Assembly (NCBI GenBank): GCA_035610365.1
Contig: CM069432.1
Coordinates: forward strand, 5,642,001 to 5,706,000
Direction: 5' to 3'
DNA: 64,000 nt
Origin: Aquatica leii
Lineage: Eukaryota > Arthropoda > Insecta > Coleoptera > Lampyridae
In this document: one piece after another, positions 1 through 9,952 of the stretch
Numbering within the stretch: position 1 is the first letter of the stretch
Layout: each line of letters begins with the position of its first letter
Program-made: the position numbers and the translations under genes
The notes under the pieces: generated by a model
Database searches by the model: none
Told to the model about the DNA's origin: nothing
What the model saw: the letters and a program-made list of their open reading frames with translations, nothing else

Positions 1-560
1 CTGTCTGAACCCCCAGTTTCATCGTAGTTATAAATTGCATAATTTGTGCCTATTTAATACATCCCTCAATAGCTCAAAAAATTCTCTTTCTGTACGTTTG
101 TTAAACGCTGTCGCACGAGTTCCTAGAGATAAGTCTTTATTTCGAAACATAAAACCTTGCAGCCAGTCTCGTCAAGCTGCATTATAGGTAATCCAATTCT
201 CATGATTTTTTTCTTATTTGCAACTGCATACATATATGCCAATTGGCGTGTGTGTTTTGTCGTTAGACCATAATTCGTTTTTGGTGCGTCTAATAGATAT
301 TTTGCTCAACTTTTTTCTTTATCTGTGTTAAATATTTGAGAACATTTGAAGTTTGGCGAAAATTTCATTTCGTCTCCTTTCTCTTGAAACTTAACTACGG
401 ACCTTCGAAGCGTTTGAGTTTTTTACCAGCCACAACTTCTTTCACTGCCTTTTCTATGCGATTAAGCGAAGCTGGAACTATCTTGATTTTTTTTTCATTA
501 GAAAGGCATTCTAAAAAATTAATTTCTAGAATAATACAGTATTATAGTGGGAAGGAAACA
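1..560 (-). pseudogene. pogo/Tigger-like transposase, N-terminal part, broken
   Basis: Read on the minus strand, this stretch gives a helix-turn-helix-like start (around 400-520, with a lysine-rich VAGKKL region). It is followed by a second DNA-binding segment at 190-360 (YLLDAPKTNYGLTTK, then RQLAYMYAVANKK), and at 5-16 by DETG, the first catalytic Asp motif of pogo/Tigger/jerky-type transposases. Order and spacing fit the family: psq-type domain, CENP-B-type domain, then the DDE domain. There are in-frame stops (for example within the KEKS segment) and at least one frameshift between the CENP-B-like region and DETG, so it is not functional. The rest of the DDE domain lies beyond the left edge. 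Family assignment is from motifs only. Confidence 0.7.
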
Positions 561-682
561 TGATACATGTATAACGTTCTAGTTGGGGAGATTTGATACA
601 TGTCACTTACACTTTTTCTTTCAGTGACATTCAGAACTCCGAAGATGTTTGTGAATAGGTTTAAAAATACAAGAAACTTAAT

Positions 683-845
683 ATAAAATGGTAATATCAA
701 AGGCTTCCACGGCCGGAATCTATACTAACATTAGAATGTCTTCCGGGTTTGGACCGTGTCTTTGTTGTTGCAACCGAAGCTGCCAACGTTTCGTCCACTT
801 TCGTAAGGGGCTTTATCAGGGCGTGAGATAATTCGCAAAACTCAA
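683..845 (-). repeat. PLE pseudo-LTR (3' side of copy A) with hammerhead-like motif
   Basis: This 160-bp segment is repeated with few changes at 9845-9960 in the same orientation, and inverted at about 9990-10083. It lies just beyond the GIY-YIG end of copy A, where PLEs carry their pseudo-LTRs. On the minus strand it contains CTGATAA (819-813), a stem-loop and GAAA (792-789), which are the strand elements of a hammerhead ribozyme core. The canonical CTGATGA is changed to CTGATAA here, so this copy is probably inactive. Confidence 0.65.
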
Positions 846-1042
846 GCAAGCAATCGAAATCTAACTAAGAACATCTCAAAAGATAGGTTATGCACTTGTA
901 AAACAAGCCATAGTCTAAACTCTGAAAGGTTTGAAAGAAAACGATAACTTGAAAAAGCAAACAAAAATCTAACAAAGGACCACTACCGAGTTAGGTAATC
1001 AACTTCTGAACCAAGACAGATTCTAAACTCCGCAGAAGTGAC

Positions 1043-2783
1043 TTAAGAAGAAATAGTCTCCGTATTTAAAGGAAAAGGATCGTTACGGATGGTTAAGCTC
1101 GACCCTGATTGGGTTACGGTTGCTAGGGGGCGTGTTTTCGATAAATGACTAATAACCGGGAACCAAAGAGGGGATAGTTTGAAACCATGATCGCGATTGA
1201 AGTTATTGGGGCGTTTGATGGTTTCTATGCTTTCTCGGAATTTCCTGTTGAAAAAGAATGGAGATTTGGCAATCAACAAAACATTATCAAAATCTATCTT
1301 GAGACCTGTAGTAAAATGATGTTCAGCGGCCGCAGACTTCGAAATATACCTTTTCCTTATACAACGATCATGTTCTGAAATGCGAGTAATGACAGAACGA
1401 CCGGTTTCACCAATGTAGACTAAACCACAAGAACAAGGAATTTGATATACAGCTTGAGATAAAAGTGTAGGAAATTTGTCTTTGGGAGAAGGAAGAATCT
1501 GAGAGATTTTACCTGTCGAGTTAAATATAGGTTTAATACCATTCTTACGAAGGAGTTTTCCTATTTGATCTGTAACCTTGTGAATGTAGGGTAAAAAGAC
1601 CAATTTCGGGTTGGATTCGGAAGTAGAAATGTCCTTAGGTAATCGAGTACGTGGATGTAAACGACGATTAATAACTATATGAATATCTCGCTTTACATAA
1701 CCATTGTTCACTAAGGTTCTAGTAAGATGACGGAGTTCTGGGTATAGATTCTCAGGTTGGCAAATAGAAAAGGCACGATGGACCAACGATTCAATAACAG
1801 AACTTTTCTGTGCAGGATGATGATGAAACGAAGCATGAAGGTATCTGTCCGTATGGGTGGGTTTGCAATAAATAGAATGGTCCAGAAGTCCGTCGGGCTT
1901 ACGAGTCACAAGAACGTCAAGAAATGGAAGAGAACCATTACTTTCGATTTCCATAGAAAATTTGATATCTAAGTGTTGATTGTTAAGATGATCAAGAAAC
2001 TTAGATAATTCAAGATGACTATGAGACCAAACAATAAACGTGTTGTCTAAACCACACTTTAGGTTTTAATACTGATGATTCCAAAGCAACCGTTTCAAAG
2101 GATTCCATAAAAATGTTAGCTACAACAGGTGATAGAGGAGAACCCATAGCAGCAACAGAAACTTGTTCGTAAAACTTGTTTCCAAATTAGAAATAAGTAG
2201 AGGATAGACACTTTTCAATTAGAGGAACCAAACTCAAGTCCTTGCCATGTTGACACAGAATCTGTTTGATGATAATAAGCTAATCCTTAATAGGAACTTT
2301 AGTAACAAGTGAAGTAACATCAAAGCTCACGAGAAGATCGTGGGGTTTAAGTTTTATAGTTGGTAAACGTTGAATAAAATGCAAAGAATGTTGGACAAGA
2401 ACTTAGCTAGTTTGTAGGTAGGAGATTGGATAGTACTAACGATAGGTCGAAAAGGAATACCTTGTTTGTGAATTTTGGGAATTCCGTATAGACGAGGTGG
2501 TTTAGAATCTGATGGGGTAAGTCGACGTTTAGTTTCAGAAGGTAGATTGGAAGATTTGATGATTTGGCTGACCTCACGTTCAATCCTAGAAATTAGAAAT
2601 AGAATTGATTTTCGTAACATAATCAATTTAGTTCAAAACTACAGTGGCGTTGCCTTTGTCGGTTGGAAGAACAATAATATCAGGGTTATCAATGTCTTAT
2701 AAAAGACTCAACAGCACATTAAATATCTTCTTTAGGAATACGTTTGGGAGCAACCGCAAAATTAAAACCTTTAGAGAGCATCG
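1043..2783 (-). pseudogene. PLE copy A: reverse transcriptase (C-terminal half) and GIY-YIG endonuclease
   Basis: PLE proteins combine a reverse transcriptase related to telomerase with a GIY-YIG nuclease and insert by target-primed reverse transcription. Here 2626-2354 (minus) carries the RT start (PRLYGIPKIHK, then [19 protein letters not shown]). The RT middle at 2350-1960 is frameshifted. The long open stretch 1954-1043 holds the RT tail (LPFLDVLVTRKPDG, THTDRYLHASFHHH) and then the nuclease (IPCSCGLVYIGETGRS, with the ISEH segment), ending near IKRPNNFN. The 303-residue open C-terminal part is the best preserved PLE piece here. The region matching copy B's catalytic Asp box lies in the frameshifted part. 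Confidence 0.85.
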
Positions 2784-4175
2784 TGTTACGTAAATAAATT
2801 TAAATAATGCATTACCCTGTATATTGGTTTAATTAAAAATTACTTTTATATTTCTCGACGCCATCTATCGGGTTCGTTGGTCACTTCGTATTGAGTAGGC
2901 GATATCCGGCGAGATTACCGGTATTTTGACTTTAACATCGTGCATGTGTTAACCTATGTCTGCGTGAGTTAAAAATCGTTTTCTAAAATCATCCACGTGT
3001 TGGAACACGATGGAAATTAGAAGTTTCCTTAACTAACTAATTTATTCACGCAGAGTAAGTGGTTTTTGTGCTTTCTTTGATTAAAGGTAATTTTTATGTC
3101 TTTTTGTTAGCGCCATGTGCTACCTCCTAAATAGGGGTATTCTGGTTGTACTTTAAATTCTACCAGGGAAAGTTGTGACTTCGTTGTGATCGTGAAGTAT
3201 TCGAATCGTCACCGGCCATTCCTACCACAATCTGGCCCATAATTTCTAGTCGATACCGAAGTACGAGGGATGAACCTCGACACATATTCTGATGGGACGA
3301 TTCTAACTATTTATAAGGCCTACAGTGATAACTTATTAAACCACAGACAAGGGGTACAACAGCATTCGACAACCGGGTTATATGATATATACTTTCTTTT
3401 ACCTTAAGTAACGATTTTTGTAGATTTCACTTTCGTGAGGAATTAGTTTGACACGACTTGCTATTTCAGAGTACTTACAGGATAGCTTGCCGAGGAAAGT
3501 ACTTTCTTCGTACGAGTGGAAGTTCCTGTGTTTGTGGTAAGTGTTTTATGTATCTTATTTCGTTGTCAACGCGGTCGCTCACGAAACTTTCGCTAATAGT
3601 AATTCCGTAATGATTCACGTGATTGGATTACCATTTAATTAGTAAATTTGCTTATGTTACGTATGCTGTGTACTACCCATAATTATTATGATATTGTAAT
3701 ATTAATGCCGTACTTATTATCATTATTTCGTGTATCTCGCATGCTGTATATAAATGAGATTTACTATAACCTATTCTTCGCTATTCATGTTCACTGTAAT
3801 TTACTTATGTACTGTGTGTTGCCGATACTACTGGCATTTCTGTAAGGAGAATTCGATATACCTGTGATAATCATCAACGATTCTAGATTAAAGTTGTTAT
3901 TGTGGTTACTTGTTCTTTTATGACAACATACCTGTCTCTTTGGATCGTCGTTATCTAATAACAAACGTTGGCTACTCGAACAGCCGAGTAGAAGAATTAC
4001 GAACCTAACATCTTGTTACGAGTGTGAACCATCTGTCTGGAGCGGGACAGAAGTTACTTTGGGATAAGCTCTGGCCCCCTGAAACACCTTTTATATATAT
4101 CTTGTGAACCTACCCCTCTCACCGACTATTGGGAGTTGGCCGTGCAGGTTCGTAAAATAACAAAAGCTTGTAACA
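2784..4175 (-). repeat. 3' LTR (left), about 1.39 kb
   Basis: TGTTAC...GTAACA termini. The 180 bp nearest the inside (3997-4175) match the right LTR almost exactly, including a TATATATA-containing stretch at about 4091-4102 and a 16-bp region ending in TAAAATAACA. The remaining 1.2 kb (2784-3996) has no counterpart in the right LTR. I read this as a deletion in the right copy, but it could be a further insertion here. No protein-coding signal was seen in it. Confidence 0.65.
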
Positions 4176-4180
4176 AATTT

Positions 4181-4200
4181 GAATTCCCCCCCCCCCCCAG
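4181..4200 (-). other. polypurine tract
   Basis: Thirteen C residues on the plus strand (4186-4198), that is a G13-GAATTC purine run on the coding strand, lie just upstream of the 3' LTR (gap of about 8 bp). This is the expected position of the plus-strand primer. The homopolymer may be prone to length errors. Confidence 0.6.
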
Positions 4201-4854
4201 CAAGATAAAAGGGTGGAGCGGAGAATAACAAAAACAAAAGCTAAAATGAAGACAGAAATTTAGGCATACGCCAAGGATAGAACCCTTAAATCCAAAACCA
4301 ACCCAATACCAAGAAACCCAACCCCGTGTAATCTCATCAGATTACCACAAATACAGAAGAGACAGAGATTTCCCAGAATCTTAAGAATACCGACAACCCA
4401 AAACTGTAATAGAAGCGCACGAAGCGAAAGGTATCTCCAAGAAACCAAGAGTAATTTGATCTAAAAGCAAAGAAGAATACCAACACGGTTTACTAATTTC
4501 CGAAGCGCATAAAGCGATACCAAAAGTATGGTACAAACAATCAGTAACCCAATACAGTAAGGACGCAAGTATCAAAAGGAATTCCAGAGAAACGAAAAGA
4601 ACATAGGAAAGGTAGAAGTTTAGACAAGCGTCCAGGACTAAGTAGCCCTAAAATCCCCTTAAACCCCAACCCTTAAATCCAAAACCACCGTTGAAAATGG
4701 TCTCAAAATAAGTAACCCAAAATCCCAAGTACTAATAAATCCCCAAAACTAGAATTCGAAGAAAAGGAAAGAAAGAAGAGGAAAAGAAGAGAACGTAAGA
4801 ACCTATCAATTGCTAAACAAACACTTGTTAATCATCGATCACTGTGATGGACTG

Positions 4855-6110
4855 TAACAATGAAACTTATAAGCCGATAAACGAAATAGAATATCCCAAA
4901 AAAAGAAAGAGAAAAGTAGAAAAAGAGATATCCCAAGAATGACTAACAACATCCAGAAAAGCCGAGCAAGCGGAAGTACATAAAGTACAGAAAACGGAGT
5001 TGTAGTCTGTTTCAAGTTTCAGACTTACACAGCAAAACGAATAACTTACTAAGCCCAATGTAGCAAAAGAAAGAATTAGCAAGAAGGAAAATAAAGAAAA
5101 AAGAATATGGTTGCAGTGAATCCAAGAAAAAAACAAAGCTTAAGCAGAGAGAAAACTTTCAAAGCAACCTCAAACAAAACCAGAAGAAAAAAAGAAAAAG
5201 TATGAGTCAATAAAGAACAGAGAACTTCACTTGCCAATTAAGCATCATGAGTCAGTGCTCGTTGTGTTGGAATGTCACATTGGAACGTAAATGCCGAAGA
5301 ACGGATTAGAATATTCCAAGAGCAAAAGAACCCAAAGAAGAGAAATATCCTAACGGTGACTGACAACATCAAAAATGCCGACTAAGCAGAAGTACAAAGT
5401 ACAAGAAGCGACGTTGCAGTCTATTCCAAGTTTCAAACCAAAAACAACAAAACAAAACGCCACTAAACCTAATAAAGCGAGAGAAGTAACTGAGAAAGAA
5501 AAGCAAAAGAAAAGAAACATAGTTGCGTGAATACTAAACAAAGAAGTTCCTAAAAGAAAATACAAAGAAAGTATTCAAGCAACAAATCAAGATAAAAGAA
5601 AAAGCAAAAAAGATAATTGCTCTAAAGACAAACCTTCAAAAGCAAAAGAAGAAAAAAAAATCAAAAGTAAGAAAGACAAGAAAGGATAAAAAGAGACAAA
5701 CGGAGAAAGATAAGACAAGATGTAAGTGTCTTATTCGTTCTTCTCTCCGTAGAAGAAACGAAAGGGAGTGACCAGCCCTTCAATGCCCAACCAACCGCCC
5801 AAGAATAGAAAAAAAACAAGGGATGAGAAAATGTATCAAAATTAGCTATAGAACGAATGCGTACCAATTGCTGTCCCAAATTGGAAAGTATACTTCACGA
5901 CTTTAATGCCGACGAGCGGAATAGAAAACTCAAGAAAAGAAAAACCAAATCCAAAAGCAGAAGAGAGAATTCTATATATGACGTACCAATCCAAAAATGC
6001 CGACTAAGCGAAAATTAAATATATACAGACGGAAAGGTAGTCTGTCCTGAAGTAAGATGGAGAAGAAAGCAACCAAAACCAAAAGCACTAGAAACTTAAG
6101 CAAAGAAAAG
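4855..6110 (-). repeat. degenerate tandem repeats, strand-biased, inside the LTR element
   Basis: At least three related units begin near 4855, 5275 and 5890. Each contains a segment like TGACAACATCCAAAAATGCC (at 4941, 5358 and 5979), followed by a GACTAAGCGGAAGTACA-like stretch and a TAGTCTGTTCC-like stretch. The plus strand is strongly purine-rich (long A/G runs with few T) over 4200-6250, so the coding strand is pyrimidine-rich. Short open frames on the minus strand (4867-5136, 5350-5565, 6158-6373) are Phe/Leu/Ser-rich echoes of the same repeat and are probably not proteins. Function unknown. Confidence 0.6.
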
Positions 6111-6479
6111 AAAATCGGTGACAGCAATATGAGAAGAACAATTGGGTAGCATCCCAGCTACAACCAACAAGATACCGACGGCGTATCGAAGACTCGAACC
6201 ACCAAACCCGAAAGAAAAGAACCAAAAGAATAGCAAAGGTCGAAAGTCGAAAGCCCAAAAAATGAACTAGCACTTACGACGCTTGCGACGCCGATGAAAG
6301 CGAAGAGAACGATTAGAAGAAGGAGACAACAAAGAATAATTAGAAGCGACTGAAGAAGAAGATGCAAACGCAATAGCAGCGGCTTTTACATCCGGAGAGA
6401 TAGCACGATCCTTATGTAGACGCGTAGACCTTGTAGCTACACTAGTGTTGGAAAGCTTCATCGTTGCTGGTAGAACGTG

Positions 6480-6665
6480 ACATGACCTAATGGGATTGCT
6501 TCGCTGTGCGTTCGAACAAGAACAGTGACGTATAAACTCAGCAACCTTGGGTCTCATATGAGGCCAGTAGAAGTGATACCGAAGAGCTTCCAACGTACTC
6601 CTAACACTGCGGTGTTCACGCTCAGATGGAAGATGGTGATCGTGGATTAATTGTTTGCGTTGGTC
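6480..6665 (-). pseudogene. gypsy integrase zinc-finger fragment
   Basis: The minus strand reads an HDHHLPSE-like segment followed by YHFYWPHMRPKVAEFIRHC and a second Cys. This is the HHCC zinc-binding N-terminus of Ty3/gypsy integrases. It joins directly to gag sequence at about 6666, so protease, RT, RNase H and the integrase catalytic core are missing upstream. After the second Cys the frame continues into low-complexity sequence merging with the repeat block, so the DDE core is absent downstream as well. Confidence 0.6.
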
Positions 6666-6679
6666 CTAAGGAACAACGA

Positions 6680-7608
6680 ATTTCCACACGCAAGAGTCAG
6701 ACAAAGAAATGCGTACACGTTTACATAGAAGACCTTTCACAATACACCAACGAGAGAAACGACGAGGAAAAGCAGAAACTTTAGAAACCAAACCTAAGTA
6801 CCAAGGATCGGTAGTAGGCCTAATAATCCTAGAAACTGAAGAAAAATGTGGAGGAAGAGAAGCTAAAGACCGAACAGGACGTACAAGTTTCTCAGTTTTA
6901 GAACGACAGTGCATACAAGTATTAGACTCAGTAGTTATAGAAGAAGGTAGTGAAGGAGTAGTAAAGGAATCAGCAACCGTATTAACAGAAACTGCGGGAG
7001 TAGCAGTATTAATTACAGAGGATCCTAGAAGTAAGTCACTCCTTTCGGATGTTATAAGACTAAGAGAATTGCTACGGTTAAAGTTCGACTCCAAACGTTT
7101 GCCTAAAGAAACCAATTGAGAAAAGGATTTAATATCCACCAGTGCGAAATGAGATTGATACAATGGAGCCAAGTTGCGGCGTACGATTTTTAACTGCGTC
7201 TTCTCCGAGACTGGTTTTAACAATTGCATAAAAAGATATTACATAGTAGCAACGTACATCACAATAGATTCCTTAAGTTTCATCACTCGATTACGAATAG
7301 TATCCATTAACCGTTCATCATAATCTACAGGCAGAAATTCAGCTTTCAGCATCGCAGTAACCTCATTTCAAGAACGTACTACTTCTAAATACAAGAAGAG
7401 CTTTACCCGATAACACCTCAGAAGCCGAAAGAAAAAGTTGGTGCTGAGAAACTTCACGTGACAAACACAACTCATCAATACGAATAAGAAACTCCATTAG
7501 TACAAACGGATCTTCACCAGAGAAAGTAATATTCCAATCAGCCAAGTTCATTTCCGAATCAGAGTCTGATGAAGTAAGAAGTGGTGGTTCTTCATCTGAA
7601 GAATACAT
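6680..7608 (-). pseudogene. gypsy gag remnant
   Basis: 7608-7363 starts with Met and an acidic N-terminus (SSDEEPPLLTSSDSDSE), then a capsid-like segment (FSGEDPFVLMEFLIRIDEL, then LSREVSQHQLFLSASEV and GKALLVF). A frameshifted gap follows, then 7229-6680 (LKIVRRNLAPLYQSHFALVDI, LVSLGKRLESNF), which resembles the end of gypsy capsids before the zinc knuckle. A CxxC-type knuckle is only suggested (CMHCRS). The same capsid layout is seen in the gypsy element at 52937-54237. Broken by frameshifts. Confidence 0.6.
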
Positions 7609-8140
7609 AGCTAAGACACTACCAAGTAAACAAGAAACTAACCAAAGCAGTCAACTACAACGAAAATCTGCCACCACGTATCTGACCAGAACTCAAAATA
7701 ACAGTAAGTACAAGCCGTATCACTACCAAGTAAGTAATCCAATAAAAAAAAACAACTTAATCGACGTAGTCGAGTCAATCCAAAAATCAAAGCGAAGGTC
7801 CGATTAAAAGAAACGTAAGCAAAGTGCTAATCTACAGTCAAACTGCAGCACTAAAGAAAAATACAAAAAAAGTAAAAGTTAATGAAGCAACTCAGACGTC
7901 AAGTCTAGTAGCAATAACTAAGTAAACAAAGCAAAGTAAATCGAACCCACGTAAGACTAAGAAAAGATAAAAGGAATCAAGAAAGTAGAAGAACTTATGA
8001 TCGCACACACTAAATCGAGAGAACTTCAACAGTATAAGCTACCTATGAGTGACAGTAATCCTATGCTAATCACAATTAAAGAAAATAGCTAAAAGAAATA
8101 TAGTGAAATGAGAAATTCGATATGAGAAAATCGGGCCCCT
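7609..8140 (-). other. leader of the LTR retrotransposon; no gene seen
   Basis: Lies between the primer-binding site and the gag start. A-rich on the plus strand with many short stops in all frames. No coding signal or strong repeat was found; position fits a retrotransposon 5' untranslated leader or packaging region. Confidence 0.45.
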
Positions 8141-8154
8141 TATGTTGGGCAGCC
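8141..8154 (-). other. primer-binding site of the LTR retrotransposon
   Basis: On the minus strand the sequence just inside the 5' LTR starts TGGCTGCCCAACAT. TGG is complementary to the CCA end of a tRNA, as expected of a retrotransposon primer-binding site. A near relative, TGGCGCCCAACGT, occupies the same place in the gypsy element at 54440-54453, which supports the reading. The tRNA was not identified. Confidence 0.65.
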
Positions 8155-8159
8155 AAATT

Positions 8160-8348
8160 TGTTGTTATTTTACGAACCTAACATCTTGTTACGAGTGTGA
8201 ACCGTCTGTCTGGAGCGGGACAGAAGTTACTTTAGGATAAGCTCTGGCGCCCTGAAACACCTTTTATATATATCTTGTGAACCTACCCCTCTCACCGACT
8301 ATTGGGAGTTGGCCGTGCAGGTTCGTAAAATAACAAAAGCTTGTAACA
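8160..8348 (-). repeat. 5' LTR (right), 189 bp, apparently internally deleted
   Basis: Starts TGTT and ends GTAACA and is followed by the ACCG target duplication. It matches the inner 179 bp of the left LTR with three differences. On the minus strand its inner end is followed after five bases by the primer-binding site. Compared with the left LTR it lacks about 1.2 kb. Confidence 0.75.
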
Positions 8349-8352
8349 ACCG

Positions 8353-8522
8353 ATTCCTGTTCTAAAGTGAGAACCAAACTAGATAAATTGACAACTGTCT
8401 TTACGGAGTTAGTAGTAGATGAAACTTTACGAATCTTGGATTCCAATAATTGAAACTTTATAAGATGACCTTTAGTGGTTAGTCGTAGAGTGGTATCAGA
8501 CTGCTGGTAAGTGATGTTGTCA
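8353..8522 (-). pseudogene. PLE copy A, N-terminal fragment
   Basis: The minus strand encodes NITYQQSDTTLRL, then FQLLESKIRKVSSTTNSVKT and VVNLSSLVLTLEQES. It is nearly identical to the same part of PLE copy C (9360-9540). The segment is the missing 5' neighbour of 2783. It stops at 8522 where an oppositely oriented fragment starts. Confidence 0.8.
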
Positions 8523-9225
8523 AACATTCAACATGGCAAGGACTTGAGTTTGGTTCCTTTTACTGATAATTGTCTATCCTCTACTTACTTCCAATTTGAT
8601 AACAAGTTTTACGAACAGGTTTCTGGTGCTGCTATGGGTTCTCCTCTATCACCTGTTGTAGCTAACATTTTTATGGAATCTTTTGAAACGGTTGCTTTGG
8701 AATCATCAATATTAAAACCCAAGGTTTAGTTTAGGTATGTTGACGACACGTTTATTGTTTGGCCTCATGGTCATCTCGAATTGTCTAAGTTTCTTAATCA
8801 TCTTAACAATCAACACTTGGATATCAAATTCACTATGGAAATCGAAAGTAATGGTTCTCTCCCATTTCTTGACGTTCTTGTGACTAGTGAACCCGACGGA
8901 CTTTTGGGCCATTCTGTTTATCGCAAACCCGCCCATACTGATAGATACCTTCATGCTTCGTTTCATCATCATCCTGCACAGAAAAGTTCTGTTATTAAAT
9001 CGTTGGTCCATCGTGCCTTTTCTATTTGCCAACCTGAGAATCTATACCCAGAACTCCGTCATCTTACTAGAATCTTAGTGAACAATGGTTATGTAAAGCG
9101 AGATATTCATAGAGTTATTAATCGTCGTTTACATCCACGTACTCGATTATCTAAGGACATTTCTACTTCCGAATCTAACCCGAAATTGGTCTTTTTACCC
9201 TACATTCACAAGGTTACAGATTTGC
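8523..9225 (+). pseudogene. PLE copy B: reverse transcriptase fragment, opposite orientation
   Basis: Plus-strand fragment of the same PLE family. It shows GAAMGSPLSPVVANIFMESF (RT box) and then, after a stop at 8727, RYVDDTFIVW, which holds the paired catalytic Asp. It continues with LPFLDVLVTSEPDG, AHTDRYLHASFHHH and the region to FLPYIHKVTD. It ends abruptly before the GIY-YIG nuclease that copy A retains. Junctions at 8522 and about 9225-9262 separate it from minus-strand pieces of the same family. Confidence 0.85.
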
Positions 9226-9261
9226 CAGTGTTAATACGAATGTGATCTGAGAAGTGGCTAG

Positions 9262-9952
9262 AAAAATGTCTTATAAAAGACTCAACAGCACATTAAATAT
9301 CTTCTTTAGGAATACGTTTGGGAGCAACCGCAAAATTGAAACCTTTAGAGAGCACCGATTCCTGTTCTAAAGTGAGAACCAAACTAGATAAATTGACAAC
9401 TGTCTTTACGGAGTTAGTAGTAGATGAAACTTTACGAATCTTGGATTCCAATAATTGAAACTTTTTAAGATGACCTTCAGTGGTTAGTCGTAGGGTAGTA
9501 TCAGACTGCTGGTAAGTAATGTTGTCGAAGAGTTTCCAATCATCCGGGGATAGAGTGTTGGCCAACTCAAGATGAAGATAAAAGAGTTGTTTTGAAATGG
9601 TGTCTAACTCTCGCCTAGTTTGCTTAATCCGTTCACGTATCAACGCTAGACTGGCACGGTGTAGGATGTTTTTAGAAGAACGTGTCTGAATGTGGAACTT
9701 GATTTTGAGGAATTCAGGAATGATGTTGTGGTCACGACAGCGACTAAGAAAGGTTAAATTGCAGAAAAGTTTGACGAGTTTGTGGCGAAGTTTGGAAAAT
9801 ACGGAGGTTTTAGAAGAAATATTCTCCCCGTAGAGATTGTTAATGTAATAGCGAAGGTTTCCACGGCCGGAATCTATACTAACATTAGAATGTGTTCCGG
9901 GTTTGGACCGTGTCATTGTTGTTGCAACCGAAGCTGCCAACGTTTCGCCCAC
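9262..9952 (-). pseudogene. PLE copy C: N-terminal region
   Basis: A 219-residue minus-strand open frame. It contains NLRYYINNLYGEN, then LVKLFCNLTFLSRCRDHNI, a helical basic stretch (LIRERIKQTRRELDTISKQL) and DNITYQQSD to LSKGFNFAVAPKRIP. This is the region upstream of the RT core in PLEs. It covers the site where copy A is interrupted and so shows the uninterrupted sequence. The downstream RT is missing; at 9262 it abuts copy B. Confidence 0.75.

Larger units (their letters stand above)
2784..8348 (-). mobile_element. LTR retrotransposon (Ty3/gypsy-type) inserted in PLE copy A
   Basis: Begins TGTTAC and ends GTAACA, flanked by a 4-bp target duplication ATCG (2780-2783) / ACCG (8349-8352); the empty site in PLE copy C reads ACCG. 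Inside on the minus strand are, in order, a right-hand 5' LTR, primer-binding site, leader, gag remnants, an integrase zinc-finger fragment, an unusual purine-rich tandem repeat block, a poly-G/A polypurine tract and the left-hand 3' LTR. Most of pol is missing: gag runs directly into the integrase fragment at about 6666. The shared 179 bp of the two LTRs differ at only 3 positions by my count, so the insertion is fairly young although its genes are decayed. Confidence 0.85.
683..8522 (-). mobile_element. Penelope-like element A, interrupted by an LTR retrotransposon
   Basis: A minus-strand PLE whose 3' part is at 683-2783 and whose 5' part resumes at 8353-8522. The two halves are separated by the LTR element at 2784-8348. 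The uninterrupted sequence is visible in PLE copy C around 9262-9540, which crosses the same point without a break. The 3' end at 683-845 is a pseudo-LTR-type repeat also found in the same orientation at 9845-9960. The 5' end is cut off at 8522, where a plus-strand fragment of the same family begins. Several stops and frameshifts make it non-coding today. Confidence 0.8.

Noticed and set aside
336-563. 75-codon plus-strand open frame
   Set aside because: Antisense to the pogo-like transposase remnant; no motif.
3648-3845. 65-codon hydrophobic frame
   Set aside because: Lies inside the 3' LTR and shows no family motif or conserved start context.
4260-6373. Several Phe/Leu/Ser-rich minus-strand open frames that look like membrane proteins
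   Set aside because: They come from the purine-rich tandem repeat block; hydrophobic composition follows from pyrimidine-rich codons, with no shared protein motif.
6709-7119. 136-codon plus-strand open frame
   Set aside because: Antisense shadow of the gypsy gag remnant; rich in Arg/Lys/Glu as expected of a reverse frame.
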